A stretch of 37,937 nucleotides of DNA from Pleurotus djamor (GCA_029747585.1 JAPEVF010000437.1:1-37937); one strand, 5' to 3'. Positions 1 to 10,185 are shown, counted from the stretch's first letter. Notes: a model not told the origin generated them from the letters alone. Numbers and translations are program-made.

Positions 1-208
1 GTACAAATGAGGGCGCGTCAAGTGCTACATACGGGTACAAGTCAGGGATAAGAATCAATTTAGAGTAGGTTTTGTGCATGCGGAGGGAAGGTTAAAATTT
101 GGAAGCGAACTGGGCAGGGTGGGTCCCCCTTAGTTCGCGCTGTTTTCGATTTTTCATATCGGTGTGCAAATATGGGCGTAGGTCGCGGTGTAGTGCCACA
201 CTTCATGA

Positions 209-1288
209 CTAGACCTCGCGGGCCTTACGGACATTCTTCTTCATGGTTTTGTCGCATCGTGTGAGGCCATTCTTGTCTGGAAGTATGCCCTCATGCTTTC
301 GAAGACCAGACAAACGAGAAAAACTAGAAAAGAATTTGAATAGCCATTCTGGATTGCAACGGAAAAGACTCACGTAGTGTGGCAGCGATTGCAGATATAC
401 GGACTTGGTCGCTTCTCACAGGTTGTGGTCGCGTGATGAAGCTGGGACTCGCCATCGGGTATGGGCAGGTTGCACCGGGGGCAAATGAAGGTGTCGGATC
501 TGGGGACGGGTGGTGGGGGTGGAAGAAGAGGCGGCCTATCACTGTCAATCTCCTGACGTTTGTTACTGCAGGCGGTCACCCCGTTGTAAGGTGAACGCTG
601 ATGCCTGCGAAGACTACGCTTGGAGAGAAAACTGTGAAGAAGACGGATGAGCGCCGTTTGACGCGCCGAGTAGAGAGACACTTACGCGGCGTTGCAATGC
701 TCGCACACAAACCGTTCCGTCGCGGTACACTCATTTATGAGGTGCACGGTTAGTGTCCATAGGTATCGCTTATTGCAATGAGGACAGGTCTCAGCAGGCT
801 GTTCAGAATTTTGTGGCTAGATAACGGCGATGAGCGTAAATGATACGGATTCGATACCGGGGACTTACAAGCGGGGCCGAATCTGGAGTCTCCGAGACGG
901 TGCTCTCTTTCGTGCTCGCAAGGGACGTGTGAGGTGGGTCATGATCATTGCTATTGTGCTCTGGAGCAGTGGAGACAAAGGCTTCCCATGCGTCAAGATC
1001 CCACTCTTCAGAGGCCGTAGAAACGTTGGGTAGTTCTGGGAGATCTGGGAGAACACCAAAGTGATTGATCGGGATGCTCGAGACTTGGCCGCTATTCCAA
1101 CCAGGTGCTGGGGAGCTCGGAAGAAGAGGCGGAGCGTGTTGATGGGGTAGCCCTTGCTCATCATAGAGACCGAAGTTGATGTTCATAGGGTGTGGTTCAT
1201 CGTTTGGATGAGGTACCCAAGTATGAGCTGCATAGCTGGGGTAATTTGTTTCTTGCGACGGCCCGCTCGTTGGGTAGTAATACTCCAT
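209..1288 (-). CDS. ZF1-L: four-finger C2HC zinc-finger protein, intact copy
   Basis: Exons on the minus strand are 869-1288, 686-816, 374-631 and 209-323 (introns of 52, 54 and 50 nt, all GT...AG), summing to 924 nt and 307 residues. I chose the ATG at 1288 because the right-arm copy keeps it; an in-frame ATG nine bases upstream is possible. The N-terminal 140 residues are Pro/Ser-rich and look disordered, with an acidic-aromatic stretch (E-E-W-D-L-D-A-W-E-A-F) like an activation segment. The C-terminal half has finger A1 (C151, C154, H165, C170), B1 (C178, C181, H194, C205), a proline-rich linker (217-227), A2 (C234, C237, H249/H250, C255) and B2 (C264, C267, H280, C293). So an A-B pair is repeated twice. 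A DNA-binding regulator is inferred; I recognise no named family beyond zinc finger. The intergenic side faces ZF2-L, which is transcribed divergently. Confidence 0.85.
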
Positions 1289-1455
1289 GACGAGCAAAGC
1301 GTGAAGGTAGAAGAAAGGCTAATCAAGTTGATCAGAAGATGGATGTGGGAAGGGAAAATGTGTTTGAAGGTCAAGACGAAGAGCGCTAAATCCGGTGTTC
1401 AACAATGGCGACAATGGCCACCGTCAGGGTCGTGCTTGAAAAGGGCTGCGCCTGG

Positions 1456-1463
1456 ATATATAT
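1456..1463 (-). promoter_or_regulatory. TATA-like element upstream of ZF1-L
   Basis: ATATATAT lies about 170 bp upstream of the ZF1-L start and is conserved at 19056-19063 in the right arm, inside a block (CCATATATATCCAGGCG on the minus strand) that differs little between arms. It is the best core-promoter candidate for ZF1; the transcription start is not determined. Confidence 0.4.
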
Positions 1464-4400
1464 GGCAATTAGCACATCGCAGACCTCGATGGATCGCTGC
1501 GAGACAAAGCAGAGATAGATACACGTAGGCCCATGAAAAGGTGGCTGGCGATGCGAATTCACTTTGATTTGATATAAAAGCATAAGAGGCGGACAATTGC
1601 CCACATCGTTGGCTAGCGTGAACAGCGCTAAGTGACAAGGGACATGGCAAGGCCAACTGGGCCGAATCGCGTCAAAGAAAGCGGTCTGACGAAGACGACA
1701 GCTACACTGTCCAGTCAAGTGTGCCGGTGAGATAGTATGTGCCAAACGTTGAAGGACTAGGGAGCCACTGGCATGACCGCCATCGACACAGCCGGTACAC
1801 ATACAAAAGGAACGTTGAACATGCCACTGATGGTTGAAAAAGTATGAAAGGTATCCTTGTAGCGAATTGTCCGTTGAGCGATAACAAAGTACATGCGTGA
1901 GTGCTAGCAGCTGACCTAGTGTCCGAGCTCTCCCCTTCCTCCGAACGGTACGGAACTCTCGATACATGTTCTAAAAAGTTATCATGGGAGAACAGCGACA
2001 ATCCAATGAAGTATATGATGTACGTCATGAGAGACATACAAGCTGGTGGTACCAAGCCTGGAGGAGGCAGGTTGTGCGAGGTAGACGCGACCTGAGCAAC
2101 GAAGTGGAATCAGAACACAGGCCCAGTGCGTAGATAGAAAGGCATACCAGTATGAAAGGAGGACTGAGAAGGCACTCTCGTCTGGGTCGTCCGTTTGCAG
2201 GTATGCTACGTATATTATCTGCAAACTTGAAGACAAGCCCAAGTGAGTACCCACAGACGACGAACACGAACAAGGAGTACGGACTTGACCAAACATAGGG
2301 TACTGTTGACATCGGCTAAGATGGTCCGGGAGGGGAAACTTTCCTCGGCGATTGGCTCCAGGCTGGGGCGTTCGGGTTAAGGAGCAGCGCGCTCTTGGGG
2401 TTGTGGGGCCGACTTGAAAAGAAGATCATCGAGGGGACGATTGCGATATGTGTGCTGCGAGTTCAGTTTATCAGTCAAACAATCGTCTACAAGAGGAAGG
2501 AAGGTGGACGTACGCGCTAAGGCATTGATCCACCACTCGTTCGGACAGCCCGGGGTATGAAACGGCTGCGCTAAGGCTGGAAGAAGAGATGAAATAAGCA
2601 ACTGTGAAATGCTTCAGGAGGATATAGAGTCACCTCACGACCAATCTTGATTTCGAGGGGCAATATGAGAGCTCGGTGCCAGCTCACCCAAGCGTATGCC
2701 GGAGCAAAAAGGTAGCCATATGGGTGAGAACAGACAGGAACTGTGGTCACGATGCAAAGGCCGCAGGAGCGCAGCCGACAAGCCTGTAAATCAGTGTCAA
2801 TCTTGTATGTCAAGCAAGGAAGGCAGTCGAGGAGGGAAGACGAAATGAAGGGGGAGAAATTGGTGGATAGGTGTAGGTTCTCAAAACCCAGGACACACCC
2901 GAAAGCAATCGAGAAACCCAGGAGGAGAAGCATACTGGGCACAGGAAAATGAAGGGGGAACTCACCTAAAGAGAGACCTGACTTGACTTGCGATCATCCG
3001 ACCGTTACACACCCTTCCACAGCCACCCGGGAGATAGGCACTTTTTTGAAGCCTCGAGTTGGAAGGACCATGCGTAAGCAGCGAGAAGCCTACAAAACGC
3101 CATGATAGAGTCAGCCAACAGGTCCCGTCAAAGGATAAGATAACTGGAACCAAAGGACATGCCAGGGTTCAAGAGAAGAAACTCGAGAAGAAAACCGAAG
3201 ACCGAAAACCGACGTACTTACCTTGGCAGATTCGATCTATCCATGACCTCCAACCTCTGTACAGGCTCATGAGCTTGTTCGCTGCGTCAACGAATATCAA
3301 CAATGTAAGAAGACATGCTTGAGTCATGGTGCTAGAGATCGAAGGATGAGAAAACGATAGGCTGGGAAAAGAAAATGAACACACCCAACATCTCCGAGGT
3401 TGGCAGCCTTTCTCATCCATCCAGCAATACCCAGAATCCGGAGATGTTCAGTTGCCTAGAGTACTGGAGTCCTGAACACCAATGACGGAGCGAAAACGCA
3501 GGTGGCAGTAGTAGGGAGGAGACGATGGGTGTCGGGAGCGCATTTTGGCAAAGGCACTTGATGTGATGGCACGAAGCGCTGGGAATGCGAGGTTCGGAGG
3601 TGAGGGCCCCAGAATCTTTGAGATTTGACGATGCTATTGGGAGCAACGATGAGGAAGACGGTGGTTGCGAATGTGACAATGGCAGATCGTTCATGGGAAA
3701 AAGGTTTTCGAGGCAAATTCGAGCTCAGTCTGGTCCGGCGTCTGCGTCGAGCGCCCACATCCAGCGTAACTTACGATTTTCAAACGATTTTACAACGATT
3801 TTGCGCTGAAAGGTTGGTGATTTGCCCGGGATATTGTGCTATGCCAATTTTCAGCTCACCTCGATGCGTGTAGTTCATTTTCTGCGAGCTCCACAGCAGA
3901 CGCAAGGCTGACTATTCTTGGACGATTGGTCTAGACTGGCCGCGTAAGCACCGTTGAAACGCTGTTAGCCCTCCCTACGGTGAGCCAATCAATATGTATT
4001 GAACATGTAACCTGTGAAATCTTTTGAGATACTAATACCCTTGTCTTCAGCTCAGGAAACGAGACGACGTCACTCTTGCGAGAAGTACTCAGCATCCGTA
4101 TACTCTACTCAAGATGAATTTTCGTTACTCACCAGCGTGCGGGACCGGGGAAGGAACGGAAAAGTCAGAGTGTTATTCGAAGATTACTGGGCCAGCTTAG
4201 CTTTTCTATCAGATTTTCAGCGGTACGATCCACATTGGCTAATGACCCCTCGGGCCGTAAAGGCTGAAGTCAAAAATGAAGCTGGCTCATAATCCACAAA
4301 GTAAATACCGTTACGGTTGCCGGTAACCAGTGGTTCTTCAAGATGTGGCTGGCCTGTCGGCAACAAACTCCCGTGGCCTGCGAAAACGTAGACCGATATG

Positions 4401-4479
4401 AGAAGTAAGAGCAAGTTCAATTATTCGTCTGGAAACTTCGAAGCCTTCTTGTGAGTCCTGCACCAACGCTTCTGGAACA

Positions 4480-4522
4480 AGGATGATTATCTGTACACGG
4501 ATGAGGATGATTATCATCCTTG
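4480..4522. promoter_or_regulatory. GGATGAT cluster with a 17-bp palindrome (left arm)
   Basis: GGATGATTATC occurs near 4480. The segment 4504-4520 is a perfect palindrome around one base (AGGATGAT-T-ATCATCCT). The cluster is kept in the right arm at about 15964-16020 with the same order of motifs, although there the central palindrome is imperfect. It lies ~850 bp upstream of ZF2-L. A dimeric binding site is inferred, and the binder is unknown. Confidence 0.35.
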
Positions 4523-5166
4523 CGGCAACTGAAGACAGGTCTCAGCAAGGTGGGGGAGGACGCCATCCTGGTCGGTTCTTCATATGTTCCCCCTTCTCTC
4601 TCTGGCTGATTTGCTCGTCATAAAACCGCTGCGAATAGAGAACTGAGTCTCTGGAAACTCGGTGAGGGCTCATAAAAACAAACCAAGCGAACTAAACTTG
4701 CCGAAGTGCCCCGCCATAGTCAATCCGAAAGGATTCTGGGTACTGCGCGCCGTCGTACCTGGGTGGTTGCCAACCTCATGCGAAGACTTCGGTTATCCAG
4801 GTCGAAACTTGAACCTTTAACGTATGTGAGTTACAAACGTTCGCCTACGGTTCAACACTGATCGTACTTACTGACAGAATGCCAATCACTGAGCTATGGC
4901 CACCACCAAGGTAGAGGATGCGAATAGCCCCCTCTTCGCCTGGTCGTACACAGAGAACATAGCTGTTGACGGCTATTGGCTTGGTTTTGGCATACTGGAC
5001 CATCCGATTACCCGATTCGATCACGGAGACAGTGGCTATTTTTTCGGAGTCTTTTGCACATACCCCGCTGCTTTGTCCTCGAGTGGCACAGAGCTGTGAA
5101 CCACGGCCCGATTTGGCATCCCATTGTCACGACCAGAAAAGGGATACTCACCCATTGAACATTGAC

Positions 5167-5178
5167 ACACGCGCGTGT
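5167..5178. promoter_or_regulatory. 12-bp palindrome ACACGCGCGTGT upstream of ZF2-L
   Basis: Perfect 12-bp palindrome 178 bp upstream of the ZF2-L start, inside the leader that is highly conserved between arms. The same 12 bases lie at 15310-15321, upstream of ZF2-R. Conservation in both copies and exact symmetry suggest a protein-binding site, but chance is not excluded. Confidence 0.35.
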
Positions 5179-5355
5179 CACGGGATTTGACAGGACCTTC
5201 GGCCTTTTCAGTTCCACACTATTACGACGTCGTTCTCTCAACTCTTTCTCTTCCTCCTACCATCCTCATCCNCACATTGCGCAACATCCTCCTCTACCTT
5301 CACTCATCCTTTTACCCTCTTCTACCCCCACCACACCACACCACATCGCGACAAA

Positions 5356-7428
5356 ATGCCCTTCGGTTTTTACNAACGCTGACGCGATGAAACTCCTACC
5401 GTCCGAACGTCATATCAATGCAGGAACATTGGATATCTACGCTCACCACCCCAACCACCAGGCATTACGGGGACAGCTATCATCTGGGCAAGACGACCAC
5501 CCAACTCCCAGAGCGTCGTACCCTGCGCCTTCGTATCGACAACCACAACCGCTGAAGCCAGACGCGACCTTCTCCCCACCTATCCGTCAATCTCGTGTTC
5601 AACCTCAGCATGAGCCACCCGAACACCTACCACATGATCAAGTTCGTGTAGACGTTCGGTACAATCCCATCCTTGATGGTGCTGTACCCTCTACTACTGT
5701 TGAATCCACCAACGAGGTCGATCGTTTGTGGCTCGACGGAGCGGTTCGTCGTCACTGGCGCTTCAGTGAACCAGAGCCAGCAGTTGAAATCCCTCAAAGC
5801 TGCTACACTGCACCAGGTCTCGATGAATATGAAGGCGACGTGGTTGAACCCTCCCTTCATAACGCTTCCATCAGCGCCGACGTCCCTAACGAGCCTTATG
5901 ACCCTTTTACTTATATTCAGTTCGACGACGAGCCCATTTCTCCATCCGTTCCCACCCAAGTCTCATTCACGGGTAACAGCCTCGCCCAAGCCCCACCTAC
6001 CCTTGTCGCAAGGGACCTCAACACCCAGCCCCTTGCTCCCGAGGGAGTCCAGCTAGAGCCTGCATCTGGTCCAATTCGTCGTCAACGCATTAAACGTCGA
6101 GATGAAAACTATTTCTCCGCCGGAACGGAGAACCGTCCCGACCCCATGGATGTGCGACGTCAAGGACCTGTAACCAGTTTATACCAACGTGGCCATCTGG
6201 GATACGGGCAGAACCACAGTATCCTTNCCCGTCCTTCCAGCGAGTGTAGCTGCAACTGCCTTTGCTTTCGATCAGCAATCTGCGCCGATCCCAGGCCCTC
6301 TCTTCGTGCCTCCCGACTTGACTTGGGGCCCCATGCCCACCTTCTCGCGTGACGAACCTATCGTAGCACCCGTCCCGGCAGCGTTGTCAGTCAGTGACCG
6401 CCCATCTCACACTCAACCAAGGCTTGCCGCTTCCAGTCTAAACACTCATGAACCGTTCGCTCCTCAGCCAAGTGCTGGTCCCAGCCGATTCGACGGAAGC
6501 GACAACTCAGCTCGTACTTTATACCAAGCGAACGTAGCCGCCTCTGCCTTTGGTTTCGACCGGCAGTCTGCGTCTATCCCAGCTCCTCTCTGCTTACCTC
6601 CAGCCTGGACTTATGGCCCCACGCCGACCCCTCAAATTCGCAAACCCGTCGCGCCACCTGTTCCTAAAGTGTCGTCTACCAGTGGCCGCCCATTACAAGC
6701 TGACTTGAGACTTGATGCTTCCGTTCCCCCTCAGCAAAACGCTCCATCTGGCCCGAGCCGAGGCAACGGAAGCGATATCACAGTTGGTACTTCCGAGAGT
6801 ACAATCGCTCCGTTTTCCTTGGACTACAGCGGGTCTCACCCTCAGCAACATGACGAACAGACGTACCCCCAGGGTGACAGCACTTTGCTCCCTACTCAAG
6901 CTCAGGCTCCAGTGAACACACCTGCCCCTCCCTCCGTTCCACATCAGCAATTGGCGCCTATCCCAGGACCTCCCAAACGCAAACGTAGGACCGCATTTAA
7001 CAAATATGACGGCTTTTCGCCCGTCATTGTACGTGGAATTACAAAGGTCCGTTCCCTTTCGCCTATGTGATCACATAAAAACTCATCTACTTGGCAGCAC
7101 AAATGCTTGGATTGTCAGAAAATCTACGCAGAATCAGGGCTTCACAGGCATCGGGGTCGCTGCGTCGTCACTCGTTCGGTGTGCTACTGCAAAGTTTGCG
7201 GAAAGCTGTGAGTCTCCCCTTTATTTTTTCTATTCTCCGCCATGACCCCTGCCTTTCCTCCGCAGATTTGAGGGCGGTCGCAAGGACTCCGTCGATCGCC
7301 ATCGCGACGAGCACCCAGGCGAATGCCAAAGACAGCAGAAGGCCAACCTCGACGCACACCGCGAACGCTGGGTTTCTGAACCATTACAAACAGCACGCGC
7401 CAACGATGAGCATATCATCTACCATTGA
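5356..7428 (+). CDS. ZF2-L: Pro-rich protein with a C-terminal two-finger C2HC module
   Basis: Exons are 5356-7046, 7098-7207 and 7266-7428 (introns of 51 and 58 nt). Exon 1 is 1691 nt including N at 5374 and 6227. Dropping both Ns leaves 1689 nt, an open frame, and 653 residues overall. The start at 5356 matches the ZF2-R ATG. Residues 1-563 are low-complexity (P, S, Q, A) with an acidic-hydrophobic patch (Y-I-Q-F-D-D-E-P) and a tandem ~95-residue repeat. The C terminus has finger A (C566, C569, H579/H581, C585) and finger B (C597, H612, H616, C620, with C594 completing the CxxC). The phase-2 intron three residues after the finger-B CxxC sits exactly as in ZF1. A transcription-factor role is inferred from this layout. 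The leader is CT-rich and shared with the right arm; the coding part is not well conserved. Confidence 0.8.
6243..6810 (+). repeat. Tandem internal repeat within ZF2-L
   Basis: Two coding units (about 6243-6530 and 6533-6810) each read approximately V-A-A-[TS]-A-F-x-F-D-x-Q-S-A-x-I-P-[GA]-P-L followed by P-P-x-x-T-[WY]-G-P-[MT]-P-T and later G-P-S-R. ZF2-R has a single unit with the same core (IPGPL...PPDWTYGPMPT). Unit duplication therefore accounts for much of the 123-residue length difference between the two proteins. Confidence 0.8.
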
Positions 7429-8175
7429 TAAGATTCCATGATGGCTGTTTCATCGTACATTACCATCTTTTTCCTATATGTCTATCTCTTCCCCTTCCTT
7501 GTACCTTCCTCTGTTTCCTGTGCCTCCCTTATACATGCGATACCTTCCCGTCCGGACTCTTTCTATATATATCTTCATACTCTTGCCTTACCCCGGCCTC
7601 CCTAAATTCACTTGACCGCTTTATTTTCCTCCTTGTTGTGTCCCCATCGATGTCCCAGTTCGCGTCTACTTACCGATTGTTTCAATATCGCCTTGAACGA
7701 ATTTGTATATCACTGTATTTGTACCTCTGTTGAGCGTCTAATGAAAATCGGGAGGATTTTTCGACATCAGAGCTAGCTCTCACGGGAAATCGCCCTTTCC
7801 TTCCTGCTACTCCTGGCAGGGAAGACCAGGGAAAGACCCAGGGCCAGGTCGCTTCAGCCGCGATCAAGGTCCGCGCAACGCGGGGAGTCAAAACATCCAC
7901 ATACCCCGTCATTAGCACCCACGGTGCGAAAGAGACAAGGAAGATGCGGAATTCGTCGAACATTGGGAAGCGTCTGCGAGACATATGGTCGACCGTAGAT
8001 GTCGGCGACAACAATTCTCTAAACCGAAAGACATGTGCACGCCATCAAGAAAACCATGCTCGGTATTTTTGGAGAAAGCCGTATGGCATGTGGGTCCAAG
8101 ACTCAGATACATTTTCGCGGCGACAAAGTCGCACCGCGGCATGGAAAAGCCGTGAGGATGTAGATTAAGAAGGAG
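7429..8175. other. 3' flank of ZF2-L and upstream region of the peptide gene
   Basis: The first ~300 bases are pyrimidine-rich, consistent with a ZF2-L 3' UTR, and resemble the 3' flank of ZF2-R only in composition. From about 7740 the sequence is unique to the centre. I see no supported gene on either strand; the reading frame on the minus strand near 7912-8205 lacks any family signature and overlaps the promoter of the peptide gene. Confidence 0.5.
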
Positions 8176-8183
8176 TATAAAAG
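8176..8183 (+). promoter_or_regulatory. TATA box of the small secreted peptide gene
   Basis: TATAAAAG, 59 bp upstream of the ATG at 8242, the usual distance for a strongly expressed fungal gene. The start codon sits in a favourable A-rich context (CACTCACA before ATG). Confidence 0.6.
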
Positions 8184-8241
8184 CCCTGTTGACATTGAGA
8201 TTCAAGAAACATCAGCTCGAACTTCGCTAACATCACTCACA

Positions 8242-8602
8242 ATGCGATTCCAAGCACTTGTCGTCGTCTTTGCAAGCTTCATATCCATTGCAAGCGGCTT
8301 GCCCCTCGACTCGGTGAGTCATTCTTCAAACCTTCAATGAGCGTGAACCTTGAATACTGACGGGTGGATATTTTAGCGCGAACCTGCTCCAGAGTGAGTG
8401 AGGTTTAACAACAGAAAGAAAAGTAGCCCAACTTACACGTTGCCCTAGACAAGGCGAAGTCATCGCGCGAAACTCAGATACAGTGTGAGTCTTTGTTTCG
8501 TAGAGGACAGGTTCATCAAACAACGGATCTGATGTTCCACTCCATGGCTCCAGTGATGCGGTGAATAACCAATGGTGCCGACGCACCGGTCCCCTCTGTT
8601 GA
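8242..8602 (+). CDS. Small secreted peptide precursor with C-terminal WCxxxGxxC motif
   Basis: Exons are 8242-8313, 8377-8393, 8449-8484 and 8554-8602 (72+17+36+49 = 174 nt; introns of 63, 55 and 69 nt, all GTGAGT...AG). The frame stays open across all four junctions to a TGA, giving 57 residues. Residues 1-19 (MRFQALVVVFASFISIASG) are a typical secretion signal. A short acidic pro-region follows (E-P-A-P-E-Q-G-E-V-I-A-R), and the product ends N-N-Q-W-C-R-R-T-G-P-L-C. W-C-x3-G-x2-C is the pattern of alpha-type pheromone nonapeptides of several ascomycetes, where the two Cys form a disulfide. There is one copy, no CAAX box and no KR Kex2 site before Trp; the only dibasic site (RR) is inside the motif. 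A signalling peptide is inferred; a small secreted effector-like peptide is the main alternative. Confidence 0.7.
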
Positions 8603-9321
8603 GAAGCATTCAGGCCTGCGTAGTGTTGGAGGAGGTGTAAAGTAGATGGCTTACCTTTCTCGTCGCAAACAATGTCCGTCCACATGGAAACTTGAAGGAA
8701 ATAAGGAACTGGAATCGCTCACATGAGATGAGACCAGCACGATATCTTATTAAGAGTCTCGAGAAATCAGGATCCCGTGGAGATCAGAGAGGTAACTGGG
8801 ACGATACCTGCATCATGAGTAACTTATGGCGTCAGACTCCCTTGAAAACTGTCAGTGCCGAGTGCCTTCACAGATTGGGAGCAGCGAACTTGACATCGAG
8901 GATATTTATAAGTGGCGCAGAACATGCGGACGACGATGAATGCTCACCTCGAGCACCCTGGGAGCCAGCCGAAGGCAATTCACGAGATCATCGAGCGGAA
9001 AGAAAAGCAAACTGTTGGAGATCCCGGAGTCGAACACGCGAGGAGTAGGTTTCGAGGATCTTACAGCAGAGGCCACCAGCGCAATTCTTGGTGTAAGTAG
9101 CTGGATACAGGAATTAACAAAATCGAGCACGATTTGAGACCGAAACGTTTGCCTAGGTTCAACGTTCAACGTTCAACCCCGACACTGACAAAAATAGGGA
9201 GTCCCTTTCAAGGCCCTGAAGCAAAAGTGGGCTTGTATTTGTTATTATACTCCAAAAGCGGTCTCCCAGTACTAAGTCGAACTTGGTCGCCGTATGGCGC
9301 TCTGTAGTATCACATTGTCTT
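8603..9321. other. Gap between the peptide gene and the coiled-coil gene
   Basis: No gene that I can support. It contains a short tandem repeat, GTTCAAC three times (about 9158-9178), and a minus-strand stretch around 9250-9275 that faintly recalls the 3' half of 5S rRNA. It most likely holds the two converging 3' UTRs. Confidence 0.4.
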
Positions 9322-10185
9322 TCACTCCGCTTTGACAGGATCTGGGTCAGCTGGCGAAAGCACTTCAGTAAAACCGACGGAACTTGAATGGATGACAAAC
9401 CTTCTACTCGAGAGTTTTCGGCGAGGAGTTGTTTTAAAAGACTAAGTTCTCCGTGCTCGTTTTCGTAGATATACTTCAAGGATGAATGCGCGATCTGCGA
9501 TATTGAGTGAGGTTCAAGAGCTCAAGCGATCAGAAGGAAGTTACACTGCTCGCTCACCTTTAACTTTTCGTGTACATCCCTCTCCTCCTTGTATCCGGAC
9601 CTCAGCCTCTTCAAGTCCTCCTCAGCAGCATCCTTCTCCAGCTTACTATGTAATATTTTCGCTGCCTGGTGAAAGTTCTTCATCGTCAAATCATTGCTCA
9701 GCGCCCGAAGCTCTTCCTTGGAATTTCCAAGGCGCTTGATCTCTTCGAGGTAGGTTTGTTCTCTCTTCTTCCATACTGTCTCTAGCAATCGAAGCTGCGT
9801 TACCTCAGAGGCCAGCTTTGCATGGTCCTCAGAAAGCTGTTTGTGTTTGCCAGTGATGACGAGGAGATTCTCGGAGAGCGTTTTCAGAGTCACTTGTACG
9901 ATGGCGCTGTCTAGATTGGGTTGACTTGAGTTGGAGACGAGCGCAAGCGCCGTCAGTGTATTGACAGGGTTAAAGTGCTGTAGTTGAGGAGGGCAAACGT
10001 TCAAGGCCGCCCTCGTCAAGGGTTCGCCATCGTCGGTGCTTTTGCGTTCGTGTGAGATGTTATTCGTCGAAGAACCAAGATTTTCAGCAGTATCGAGGCT
10101 AGATAGATGCGTAAGCGCTGAGCTACGAAGGTATATGTGGAAGCTAGAACGCGATTCTTATCTGGGCTCACCTTGCGGAGTTCAT
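9322..10185 (-). CDS. Hypothetical coiled-coil protein
   Basis: Minus-strand exons are 10172-10185, 9558-10098, 9401-9494 and 9322-9350 (14+541+94+29 = 678 nt; introns of 73, 63 and 50 nt), coding 225 residues from the ATG at 10185. Roughly residues 70-215 are charged heptad-like sequence rich in Leu, Glu and Lys (for example E-V-T-Q-L-R-L-L-E-T-V-W-K-K-R-E), so a long coiled coil is likely. The N terminus is Ser/Asn-rich and the tail acidic (V-E-A-D-P-D-P-V-K-A-E). There is no catalytic motif, and I do not recognise the family. The first exon is only 14 nt, and a minus-strand open frame near 10260-10390 could be an upstream exon, so the true start may be further out. It converges on the secreted peptide gene. 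Confidence 0.6.

Larger units (their letters stand above)
1289..5355. other. Long spacer between divergent ZF1-L and ZF2-L, conserved in the other arm
   Basis: About 4 kb with no ORF that I can support as a gene. It aligns in inverted orientation with 15002-19237. The block near 2600-2980 (minus strand) is nearly identical to 17640-18030, with splice-like strings and hydrophobic coding potential: a Leu-rich stretch near 2935 and one near 2700. However, 1-nt differences between arms shift every reading frame and stops interrupt all of them. It could be a decayed multi-spanning membrane-protein gene, a noncoding RNA, or a long divergent promoter. ZF2-proximal palindromes are listed separately. 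Confidence 0.5.
46..7430 (+). repeat. Left arm of a ~7.4 kb inverted duplication
   Basis: Read on the minus strand, this arm matches the plus strand of 13280-20459. Homology begins at the outer edge near 46-60 (the string GATTCTTATCC on the minus strand is shared) and is absent from bases 1-45. It runs through ZF1, the ~4 kb spacer and the ZF2 leader with few differences, then weakens sharply at the ZF2 start codon; the ZF2 coding regions are still recognisably homologous to their stops. Beyond the ZF2 stops only pyrimidine-rich 3' UTR character is shared. Small indels separate the arms, for example 8 bp in ZF1 and a larger length change in the ZF2 leader. I see no terminal repeats or target-site duplication, so it reads as a segmental inverted duplication and not a transposon. 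Confidence 0.9.

Noticed and set aside
2571..2942. Hydrophobic frame suggesting a seven-transmembrane protein or pheromone receptor
   Set aside because: I tried joining exons on the minus strand of both arms. No chain stays open, 1-nt indels differ between arms, and no receptor signature appears. Kept only as a note on the spacer.
8242..8602. Peptide gene as a classical basidiomycete lipopeptide pheromone
   Set aside because: No C-terminal CAAX box: the last residues are G-P-L-C, and a cleavable signal peptide is present, unlike CAAX pheromone precursors.
9215..9300. 5S rRNA-like string on the minus strand (TTAGTACTGGGAGACCGC)
   Set aside because: Only this short piece resembles the 3' half of 5S rRNA. 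The rest of the molecule and the paired stems are absent, and it sits in the 3' flank of the coiled-coil gene.
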